NCBI GenBank assembly: GCA_964564415.1
Contig: CAZMAV010000014.1
Coordinates: 62,001 to 126,000, forward strand
From: JALEFZ01 sp964564415
GTDB taxonomy: Bacteria; Bacteroidota; Bacteroidia; J057
Direction of reading: 5' to 3'
Length of the DNA: 64,000 nt
A model generated the notes under the pieces. The model was given only the letters and a program-made list of their open reading frames with translations. It made no database searches and was not told where the DNA came from. The translations under genes and the position numbers were made by a program. Below are positions 51,455 to 60,300 of the stretch, one piece after another (position 1 is the stretch's first letter; every line of letters starts with the position of its first letter).

Positions 51455-52120
51455 ATGAACTCAGATTCTCACACTTATACCCCTGCTCGCCACCTTTTGT
51501 GTAACAATTGGGCTAACATGGCGGCTATTAGAGAGCCTGAACTTAATCTTGTTCGGTGGCCCCGACCTGAGGATTTCTCTATTAAAAGTTTTTTGGAGGC
51601 CCTCATCCGACAAGATCCTTTACCGAATCAATTCAGAGAGAGTTTGCTGGCTACCCAGGTAGGGGATCGTATTGCTGAGCATCTTGCCCCTTACGCTCAG
51701 GGGTATGAGGAAGGCTATGAAAGTCTTTGCAAAGATGTAGGGGAATTGGCCATTTCTTTCGCAAGCCTCGCTTCTTCATCCATGCTAAGCGTAACCTTTG
51801 CGCTGATCCAGAACGACATGTGCCGCCTCTTTCATACAGATGCCATTGAGCTTCGGCTCCTCTGTACATATCTTGGCCCTGGTACGCTTTGGGTGCCAGA
51901 CCAGTATGTCAACTGGGAGAGAATGAATGAGCCTGTTAATGAGGCCCGGATCGGAGACATGAGACAGATTAGGCAGTTTGACCCCTTTGAGGTGGGTATT
52001 CTCAAAGGAGCCATGTACGATTCCAACGATGGACCTGCCGTCTTACACCGCAGCCCTTCCATATCGGAGGAGGATACAATCCGTGTTTTTCTTAGATTAG
52101 ATAGTCAGTTGGCATGGTGA
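51455..52120 (+). CDS. DUF1826 family protein
   Basis: 221 residues from the ATG at 51455 (MNSDSHTYTPARHLLCNNW); an upstream frame runs back into the COG0523 gene. The family block FHTDAIELRLLCTYLGPGTLW (residues about 129-149) and the end pattern VGILKGAMYD, VLHRSPSISE, IRVFLRLD identify DUF1826. His130 and the His of LHRSP may be metal ligands. Function is unknown; the family recurs beside Zur-regulated COG0523 genes, as here between two of them (54 bp and 40 bp gaps). Soluble, no signal. Confidence 0.85.
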   Translation: MNSDSHTYTPARHLLCNNWANMAAIREPELNLVRWPRPEDFSIKSFLEALIRQDPLPNQFRESLLATQVGDRIAEHLAPYAQGYEEGYESLCKDVGELAISFASLASSSMLSVTFALIQNDMCRLFHTDAIELRLLCTYLGPGTLWVPDQYVNWERMNEPVNEARIGDMRQIRQFDPFEVGILKGAMYDSNDGPAVLHRSPSISEEDTIRVFLRLDSQLAW

Positions 52121-52160
52121 TTTCCATTGCTGACCCTATCCATTCCAATGTTCCAATCCA

Positions 52161-53156
52161 ATGACACCTTCTCCTACTCCTGTATACATAGTAACTGGCT
52201 TCCTGGGCGCTGGCAAGACCAGTTTTCTCAACCATTGGGTCCAAAATACTCCGGAAGAGCGCATCATGGTCATTGAAAATGAGGTGGGCGCAGTCAACCT
52301 TGATAGCCAATGGCTGGTAGGTACCGATATTACTCCAGTCCCACTTACAGCCGGATGTCTGTGTTGTTCCTTGCATGAAGAATTAATCGAAGTGCTGGAA
52401 GCCCTCAGCAAAAAGAGAGATACCTTCGATGTGCTGGTGATTGAGACCACCGGGGTAGCCGACCCAGAGTCATTGGCCCTTCCTTTCCTATCCATGGGCT
52501 ACATAGAGCAGCACTTTAAGTTGCAAAGCATACTCTGTCTGGTAGATGCAGGAAACTTCGAACACTGGCTGACCCAGGCCCCAGAAGCAAAAAGGCAGGT
52601 CGCCTTCGCAGATGCATTGCTGGTCAACAAAATTGATACGATTGAGCCATCTCAGACCCCTCATCTGGTACAGGTCTTGAATGAAATTAACCCACAGGCC
52701 CAGGTATGGACGGGAGAACATGGGAATTTCCCCGTTTCTTCTTTACGCACCGTGAATCGATTTGAGGGTCAGGGAGCCGTGGATCAATATGCTCAAATCA
52801 TCGAGGATGCTCAGACCGAAAATCACGGCATCACCACCTTTTGCCTTACATTTGACAAGCCATTCGACATGAGGGGACTGAGTCAGACCTTGATTCAGTT
52901 GCTTACCATCAACCGGCACCAAATTTATCGGATTAAGGGGATCCTGAATGCACAAGATTATCCCATTCAAATCGTACTTCAATCTGTATATCGTTCCTTT
53001 GTGTTGACCGATGGAACAGCCTGGCTATCGGATGAGCCGAGGATAAGTAAAGTAGTAGTTATTGGAAAGAAATTGCAGAAAGATGCTATAAGAAAGGTAT
53101 TTGATCGACACCTGCTAAAGGAAATGCAAAACAGGCCCAATCAATTGGGAACCTGA
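52161..53156 (+). CDS. COG0523/CobW-family metallochaperone GTPase (second)
   Basis: A 331-residue G3E GTPase. Walker A GFLGAGKTSFLNH (residues 13-25), metal motif GCLCC (Cys66, Cys68, Cys69), G3-region ETTGVADP and G4 NKIDT are present. A CobW_C domain of modest length follows, with HRQIYRIKGIL. It is about 68 residues shorter than the upstream paralogue and diverged outside the motifs, so they probably serve different client proteins. It is the last gene of the DUF1826 unit; the next gene is convergent. Confidence 0.93.
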   Translation: MTPSPTPVYIVTGFLGAGKTSFLNHWVQNTPEERIMVIENEVGAVNLDSQWLVGTDITPVPLTAGCLCCSLHEELIEVLEALSKKRDTFDVLVIETTGVADPESLALPFLSMGYIEQHFKLQSILCLVDAGNFEHWLTQAPEAKRQVAFADALLVNKIDTIEPSQTPHLVQVLNEINPQAQVWTGEHGNFPVSSLRTVNRFEGQGAVDQYAQIIEDAQTENHGITTFCLTFDKPFDMRGLSQTLIQLLTINRHQIYRIKGILNAQDYPIQIVLQSVYRSFVLTDGTAWLSDEPRISKVVVIGKKLQKDAIRKVFDRHLLKEMQNRPNQLGT

Positions 53157-53222
53157 AGTTCGAGGCCCTGGAAACAAGGTTTCAAATTGTATTTTCCTGT
53201 TCTTAAAAGGTAATGAGCAAGC

Positions 53223-54374
53223 TCACTCCACAATAAAGGGCTCATAGTATCGCCTGGACTCCGTAACCACAATGATGAAGTACTTTCCGACGGGGAGACT
53301 TTTGCGATAGCTGATTAGGTTTTGTTTTTCTGCTTCTACCCCGTCGTTGTAGAGGAGGGCTAATTCGCGAAGTTCTTCGTCGAGGAGTTTGATCCTGATG
53401 TCCTGGTTCTGACGCGAAGCAAAGCGTACATTGATGGAAGGGTCCGAACCTCCCTCCCCCCGTATGATCTCAAAGGAAAAGCCCGAAGGATTAGAATCTG
53501 TCCTGACCTTGGCCATAGGTGAATAAATGACCTCCCCAAATTTATCAATATGGGTGATGCGATAAAAATACACCCTGTCCTTGTCTACCTCTGTATCGTA
53601 AAATTCGTAGGATCGGGGAGATTCATTTTCTCGGCTTCCTTCTTTCTTAGAAAGCAAACGAAAATTTTTCCCATCAAGGCTGCGTTCCACATAGTGAAAA
53701 AAGCAATCCCTCTCAAATAAAGTCTGCCAGGTGAGCTTTACAAAGCCATCCTGATAATCTTCGATTCGTATGGCCCTGTAATTAGTGGCCGGAATCAGGT
53801 TGGTGGTCCGGGAATTTGCCCTCCACTCCTGATTGATTCTGACAAAGGCCACGGCAGGATCAACAGGATTTCTCAAAAAGTCCCAGACCTCAGCATTTTC
53901 ATCTTTTAGGGTAAAGGTTTCAGAATTTCCAGGCAAACTCAGGCTGCGGGGAAGAAAATCAACACTGGCTTTGGGACCAAAATAGAAGGCATCGACCCAG
54001 GTTTTCTTGTCATCCAGTAAAACCACGAAATCTCCCTCCTCCGGCCTCAATACATTTTTCCTCTCATAAGAAGGAAGCTGTCCCAAAATGAGCTTCAATT
54101 CATTTCCACTCCCACCGACAAGGCCCATGCGAAAGGGACTGTAGGGACGAATAAAGCTATTGGGAGGAATGCGCACCGAATAATACCGAGTCAACAAGTA
54201 GTAGCCCGAAATATCTGCATAGGCCTGTGATTCATTGAACAATTCAATCCGATGGACCACGTCGTCGACCTTGCCCGGGAAACCCGGTGCGACCCTTGAA
54301 AGATAGATATTTTGGGCTGTCAGCCATGAAACCCACACACAGAATAGGGCCAGCAAAAGGACTTTTTTATGCAT
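53223..54374 (-). CDS. Secreted protein with lamin-tail-like domain and Fn3-like module
   Basis: About 383 residues from the Met at 54374 (MHKKVLLLALF); an upstream Met at 54389 gives a less compact signal. Signal peptide ends LTAQ. Residues about 22-135 look like a lamin-tail domain (IYLSRVAPGFPG, IELFNESQAYADISGYYL), followed by a linker. A fibronectin-III-like domain follows (about 215-295; GFVKLTWQTLFERD, DRVYFYRITHIDKFGE). The C-terminus LISYRKSLPVGKYFIIVVT resembles a shortened T9SS sorting domain. It is probably surface-exposed; no enzyme motif. Confidence 0.72.
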   Translation of the reverse strand: MHKKVLLLALFCVWVSWLTAQNIYLSRVAPGFPGKVDDVVHRIELFNESQAYADISGYYLLTRYYSVRIPPNSFIRPYSPFRMGLVGGSGNELKLILGQLPSYERKNVLRPEEGDFVVLLDDKKTWVDAFYFGPKASVDFLPRSLSLPGNSETFTLKDENAEVWDFLRNPVDPAVAFVRINQEWRANSRTTNLIPATNYRAIRIEDYQDGFVKLTWQTLFERDCFFHYVERSLDGKNFRLLSKKEGSRENESPRSYEFYDTEVDKDRVYFYRITHIDKFGEVIYSPMAKVRTDSNPSGFSFEIIRGEGGSDPSINVRFASRQNQDIRIKLLDEELRELALLYNDGVEAEKQNLISYRKSLPVGKYFIIVVTESRRYYEPFIVE

Positions 54375-54486
54375 GAGGCAGTGAGGCATGTGATGGTATT
54401 TGGAGAATCAACATGTGCTTTAGGCCCTTGAAATCTCAAAAAATATGCCTGAAATCAATCTTAGGATCTATGCAGTCATAAAGTTC

Positions 54487-55788
54487 TCAATCCGTCAGTT
54501 CAACAATGAATTTCTGCTTCTTCCCTTTTTGCAATTGGAAGTATGTTTCGTGAAAGGCAAGGCTCAGGTCTGCCTGTAGGTTGATATCCTCACATCGCTC
54601 AGCGTTGATCCGTATGGAACGATCCTTCTCAATGGCTCTACGGGCTTCTCCCTTTGATTGGGTGATGTCCAACTCCGTCAAAAAGTCTAGGATGCCAATT
54701 CCTGCCTTCAACTTTTCTCTCGAGTATTGCTTTTTGTCCGAAACCGCCGTGATATCCTTCCAATCTTTAAGTGAAAGGTCAGCCAGGGCCTCGGGGGTGG
54801 TATTTTTACCAAATAGAAACTGGGTTAATTTTTGTGCGCTTTCCAGGCCCTCCTTTCCATGAACCCTGAGGGTAATGTCTTCCGCCAATGCCTGCTGAAG
54901 GCTTCGACGATGAGGAGCCCCCTGATGAGCAGCTATCAGAGCTTCAATTTCTTCCCGCTCTTTTAAGGTAAATATCTTGATGTATCCTTCGGCGTCCTTG
55001 TCAGACACATTCATCCAATACTGAAAAAATTCATAAGGAGAAGTCCTTTCGGGATCAAGCCAGACGCTGCTCCCATCAGCGGACTTTCCAAATTTGGAGC
55101 CATCCTCCCGGGTCATGAGTGGGCAGACCACCGCAAATGCCTTCGCCTCCCCGCCCAGTTTGCGACGGATGAGTTCCGTACCCGTTGTGATATTTCCCCA
55201 TTGATCCGATCCCCCTACCTGTATGCGTACTCCTTTTTCCTGATAGAGATGGAGGAAATCGTATCCCTGGAGGAGCTGGTAGGCAAATTCTGTATATGAT
55301 ATGCCGGATTCTCCTTCCATTCTTTTCTTGACCGACTCTTTGCTCATCATGTAGGAGATGGTCATGTGCTTGCCCACTTCCCTCAAAAATTCGATGAATC
55401 CCATGTGCTCGAACCAGTCATAATTGTTGACCATCTCGGCGGGATTGTCTTTGCTTTCAAAGTCCAGAAACTGAGAAAGCTGCTTTTGGATGCAAGCAAC
55501 ATTATGGGCGATCTGTCCGGCGGAAAGGAGCTGTCTTTCCTTGTCCTTTCCTGAAGGATCTCCGACACGGCCAGTAGCCCCCCCCACGAGTAAGATGGGT
55601 TTATGTCCGGCACCTTGGAGGTGAACCATCATCATCACGGGTACGAGGTTGCCGATGTGTATGGAATCTCCGGTGGGATCTACCCCAAGATATCCGGCCA
55701 CCTTTTGGTCGAGCATGAATTCCTCTGTACCGGGAATTATTTCGTGGATCAAGCCTCTCCAGCGGAGCTCCTCTATGTAATTGTTCAT
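54487..55788 (-). CDS. tyrS: Tyrosyl-tRNA synthetase
   Basis: A 433-residue class I aminoacyl-tRNA synthetase. HIGN of SIHIGNLVPVM is the HIGH motif, the KMSKS-like motif is KFGKSADGS, and the Tyr-binding region reads GGSDQWGNITTGTELIR. A C-terminal S4 RNA-binding domain (SKGEARRAIEKDRSIRIN) ends it. A consensus promoter precedes it at 55814-55844. Nothing unusual in length or motifs. Confidence 0.97.
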   Translation of the reverse strand: MNNYIEELRWRGLIHEIIPGTEEFMLDQKVAGYLGVDPTGDSIHIGNLVPVMMMVHLQGAGHKPILLVGGATGRVGDPSGKDKERQLLSAGQIAHNVACIQKQLSQFLDFESKDNPAEMVNNYDWFEHMGFIEFLREVGKHMTISYMMSKESVKKRMEGESGISYTEFAYQLLQGYDFLHLYQEKGVRIQVGGSDQWGNITTGTELIRRKLGGEAKAFAVVCPLMTREDGSKFGKSADGSSVWLDPERTSPYEFFQYWMNVSDKDAEGYIKIFTLKEREEIEALIAAHQGAPHRRSLQQALAEDITLRVHGKEGLESAQKLTQFLFGKNTTPEALADLSLKDWKDITAVSDKKQYSREKLKAGIGILDFLTELDITQSKGEARRAIEKDRSIRINAERCEDINLQADLSLAFHETYFQLQKGKKQKFIVELTD

Positions 55789-55813
55789 GAATTTCAGGGT
55801 TGAAAGTTGCTGC

Positions 55814-55844
55814 CAAAATTAGGAAAGCCCCTTAATTCTTGCAA
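55814..55844 (-). promoter_or_regulatory. Promoter of tyrS (TTG / TAATTTTG)
   Basis: On the minus strand TTG (complement of 55842-55844), a 20-nt spacer and TAATTTTG (complement of 55814-55821). It lies 25 nt before the tyrS start. Confidence 0.8.
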
Positions 55845-56027
55845 TTCGCTTTTCCTTTTAGAATAATATTTATCTCTTAGAGGGAAGCCAGTCCTTTCAG
55901 ACATTTAATTACAGAAAGCCATCGCGGATTTATAGCTTCTGTGAATGGTATTTTTCGTTATTTTGATGAAAAGACGCCACTTTCCATGAAAGATACATTC
56001 CCCAACAATGCTATTAGCTATAAGCAG

Positions 56028-57347
56028 ATGAAAAAACTCCCACTTCTTTTGCCATTCCTTTTTGTCCTGCTTTTTCTGTGCCAATCCTTAGGCCTTTATG
56101 CCCAGGGTAGGTCCGCTTACCAGCAAGCAGAAGTCTTGCGCAAGGAACAAAAATACAGCCAGGCCATCAGCAAGTACAACGATGCGATAGACAGAGAGCC
56201 GGACAATTACAAGTACTACTTCCAGCGGGGAAGGTCGGAGTTTGCCTTGAAAAGGTACGCCTACGCCAAGATTTCCTTTGAAAAAACGATCCGGCAGAAG
56301 CCCAACTTTGCCTCCGGCTATGCCTGGCTGGCCAAGAGCTGCAAAAAACTCAATCTCAATGAGGAGGCCATCATGCATTATGAGCAAGCAGCGGAGTACG
56401 AAACCAATAAGCCGGTCCAACTGCAATATTACCTGCTTTTGGTCAATCTATTATTGGAGGAAGACAAAGTCGATAAAGCCAGGGAGGTGATCTCTGATGC
56501 CGAACAGCTGGCTCCCCAAAACGAAAATATTCTCTACTTCAAAGGAAAGATTTCAGAGAAGGAAAAGCGCTGGGAAGATGCAAAAAATTACTACGAAAGA
56601 GGCCTTGCCTCTGAGGGACTCAAGGGAGCAAGTGCAGGGGTGAAGGCGAAGTTTTACTATGGATTGGGTTTGGCAAAAAATGAATTGGGGGATAAAGAAG
56701 GAGCCAAGGAGGCCTGGGAAAAAGCCCAGTTTGGCCCCTTTCAGCAGTTAATAGCCAGGCAAAAGGCCCAGACCGGCCCAGCCTTCAACTACCGCGTGGC
56801 CCTGAGCTATTATTTTAGCGAGGAGTATGAAGCCAGCGAAATGTATGCCGATAAGGTTATAGAAGATAGGCGGGACTTTAGTGGAGCTTATGTCCTCAAA
56901 GCCAAGATTGCTGACAAAAAAGCTCAGACCCAGGAGGCGATCCAGCATTACAAAACAGCTATACAGGTGGAAAAAGATCCGGCAAAGAAGGCAAAGGTAC
57001 AAATGGACCTCGCAGAACTCCACCTTCAGGCTGATCGTCCAGCTTCTGCCCTTCGCGCTATGCAAGAGGCAAGGGCCAGCGAGGCCAGACTAGCCAAAAA
57101 CTCTAAGTTTCTAGCCATTCAGGCGCGGGCAGCCTACAAGTCTGGACAGTTTACCGAAGCGATCAATACCCTCGAAATGCTGCTGCTAAGCAAGATGGAC
57201 AGCCGCCAAAAGGCAAAATATTCCTTCCTCCTGGGCATGGCCGCCAAAAATGCAGGGGAGATTGAAAAAGCTCGAAAAGCCTTTGAAAATGCCCTCTACG
57301 GCCCCTACAAGCCAGCCGCAGAATTGGAACTGAAGGAACTGGAATAA
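56028..57347 (+). CDS. Secreted tetratricopeptide-repeat protein
   Basis: About 439 residues from the ATG at 56028, which starts directly with the signal peptide MKKLPLLLPFLFVLLF (ending LYAQ); the frame is open 29 codons further upstream. The mature protein is TPR-rich: YYFQRGRSEFALKRYAYAKIS, SGYAWLAKSCKKLNLNEEAI, AQRAYKSGQF-like and SFLLGMAAKNAGEIEKARKAF units recur across the length. It is a periplasmic or surface scaffold; no other motif. Convergent with the giant amidase, six bases apart. Confidence 0.82.
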   Translation: MKKLPLLLPFLFVLLFLCQSLGLYAQGRSAYQQAEVLRKEQKYSQAISKYNDAIDREPDNYKYYFQRGRSEFALKRYAYAKISFEKTIRQKPNFASGYAWLAKSCKKLNLNEEAIMHYEQAAEYETNKPVQLQYYLLLVNLLLEEDKVDKAREVISDAEQLAPQNENILYFKGKISEKEKRWEDAKNYYERGLASEGLKGASAGVKAKFYYGLGLAKNELGDKEGAKEAWEKAQFGPFQQLIARQKAQTGPAFNYRVALSYYFSEEYEASEMYADKVIEDRRDFSGAYVLKAKIADKKAQTQEAIQHYKTAIQVEKDPAKKAKVQMDLAELHLQADRPASALRAMQEARASEARLAKNSKFLAIQARAAYKSGQFTEAINTLEMLLLSKMDSRQKAKYSFLLGMAAKNAGEIEKARKAFENALYGPYKPAAELELKELE

Positions 57348-57353
57348 TAAGCC

Positions 57354-60300
57354 CTAGCGAATGATGAAATTTTGCTCCTCAGGTTTTTTCCATTTCCCAT
57401 TATTGTCCCTGCGAATGATCAGGAGGCGTCCGGCAGGTTGATTCCCCTTACTCTTGTGAGGAAGCATATCCTTTTTGTCGCTGCCGATCTTGATGGTAAG
57501 TACATTCTTCTCCTGAAGCTGATACACCCTGAAATCATCAAAAGACACCTGTGCATTTCCGGTGCGAAGAGAGAGAAAACCTCCCTCCCGATGTGGAGTG
57601 GTGGGATCTATCCAGTCCATGACCAGGAGATCATCGAGGTAGGCCTTGAGCTGTCCTTTGATAGGGTCGTAGAGGACTTTAACGTCATATTCGCGGCCGG
57701 TCTCGAAGCTGATGTTTGTGGCCTTGACGATGCCCGGCATGTCATTTTTATCCGAGCGATAAAATTCTGCTTTACCCCTACCCTGAGATTGTGAGCGAAA
57801 CCACATCAAATATGAATCCCCCCTATTCTTTCCATTGCCTTGGTCAGAAAAGATATGGATACCAAAGCGCTGATTGCTGCCGGAAGAATTCAGCTTTGCC
57901 TTAAAATGATAGAGGTAGGGCTGCTCTCCATTCTGGAGGAGGGAAAGATAAAGGTTGGAGTTAAAGGCAGCCTTATCACGCTGAACAAGCTTGCCTGTAC
58001 CTGTATCTATGCTCCATTGACCTGATTTCTCCTTCCAACTCGAGGAAAGGGAGGCAGCCGTAAAATCTTCGTACAGGTAGCCAATATTGGTATTGGCTGA
58101 CCATGAATTTCCATCAAAAGCCCCAACGAGGGCATATACTTCTCCCCCTTCAGGAGATGTCAGTTCTACATCGAAATTTCTGTTGAAAGTCGGTAGGTGG
58201 CTGTTGCCGCTGTTATTTCCCGGCGTAGAATTTCCTGGATCAGGATCAGGTTCAGTAGTGGGATTTCCCAAGACAGACTGCTCGGCTACTGTCCGGGACC
58301 AATGAATAAACCCATCAATGACCAGAGACTCGACAAGAAACTCCCCATCTCCGGTAATGGGAGAGGCGGCTTTTCCGGTGGAGACCCTTACTTCGTCCTC
58401 CCTGTTTTGGTACACCTTGAGGTCATCGTAAATGGTGATACTCTGTCCTGTCCTAAGGGAAATTCCCTTTCCTGAGCTCAGGGGATAGGGGTCTTGCCAG
58501 GATGCCGCAAAACGATTGTCCATGTAGACCTCCATTTTACCTCTTCGAGGATTGTAAATTACCTTGTAATCATGGGCTTGGTTTTCGCCAAGGTCTATTT
58601 CTTCCCTTTCTTTCCGGTCAAATTGATTGAAAGCAGATTTATAGATTTCCAGGTAATCGCCCTCATCAGTTTTTCTGATCCAAATGAAATAAGAGTTACC
58701 ACGATTGGTTTTTTCCGGCTCACTACAGAAGAAGTGGAGGCCATGGCGAATATTATCTCCTTCTCCCTTCATCATGGATCGCCAGTGGTAGATGTAGGTA
58801 ATATCCTTTTCCTGGGTCAATTCAGCGTAGAGATTGGAGTTGCCCTCTCCCGCATCTGACTGGACGAGTTTCCCCTCCTGGGTAAACCATGTCCCAGACT
58901 GCACCTTCCATTTATCCGAGATTTCTCCTTCAAATTCATCGTAGAGGAAGCCGGCTTTTGCATTGCCCTCAAATCCTTGGGTTGATTTTTCTGCTATGGT
59001 ATAAAAACGATTGGCAAAGCCTCTTCCACTTCGGTCCCGATCTTTGAAGTCGATGACAAAATCTCCCTGATAGCGATCCTTGAGATTTGGGGCGGTTTCC
59101 GGGGCATAGCGGTGAAGATAGAGCTTGGGGGAGAATTCTCGGATGCTGATCTTGGCGGGGGGAGTGCTGTTTCCTGGTGGATCGGGATCGGGTTCACCCG
59201 GGTCATTGGGCTCGCCGGGATCTCCGGGGTCTTCCTTGACGGATCTCCAGGTCGCTACCCATCCACTCCCCGTCACCCTCGGATCAGAGGTAAAAAGAAT
59301 GCTCAGTCCATTTCGTGAAGAACGGATGGCCGGGGGAAGGTTGGTCCCTGAATAAGCCCCCACCTTAGGATCATTGCTGATGTTGGTACCATCATAGACC
59401 GTAAGAAAATCTTCCTGGTCCTCGGTATCCAATTTGCTAAAGCTCAACTCTACCTTTCCACCATTTGGAGGGATGATTCGATATAGATAATTTTCTTCAT
59501 TGCTGTAGCCTGCAAGGGCTCCCCCGGTATCGAGAAACTTTCCTGAGTTGGCCCTGACGGTGAATACCTGTGGAGAAGCACTCCGGCTGATGTTGGGAGT
59601 AAGAAAGGTCTGGCCTACCCAGGCTGAGCTTTCCCCATCACACACGGATCTCACCTGCCACTCATAGATGCCATTGGCACCGAGTCCGGTTACAATCTCC
59701 TGGGTATCATCGCTTCGATATTCCTGCCATTCACTTTCATTTTTATGCTTGACCTGAAGGATGTAAGAGGAAGCATTGCCTTCCCATTTCAGATTGGCAC
59801 CTAGAGGAAATACATCCGTAGCAATAAGATTTTGAGGTACTCCACAAGACCTGGATTTGGTCTGAGCTTTGTATTTTATTCTAAAACCTTCTCGCTGTAT
59901 CCGGCAGTCAGAGCGAAATTCGATAAAGAAAGCTCCACTATTGGAGATTAGGCTGCCTGGATTTTTGGTGCCGGTAAAGCGTCCGAGGAAGCGGCCTTCT
60001 GGCCCTTCTCCGTCATAGATATCAAGGTAATCAAATGGATTTTTTTCTGTGCCTTCTAGTTGAAAATCAACAAAGTCTAGGGTAATGGAGACAGCATCCT
60101 CAGGTTTTATCAGATAGGCTACCCGTTCCTGGCTGGCGTAAGGCCCGGTTTTTTTGCCGCTGTCTATGATCTCCCCTTTTTTGGCGGTAAAGACTTCTGG
60201 CTTAACAAGGCCGTTTATGAGTCGATAATAGCGCTCCCAGTCCCAATAAGGTCCGGGATCGATGTGGTTATTTCCCCTAAAATGCTGATGTCCTTTGATA

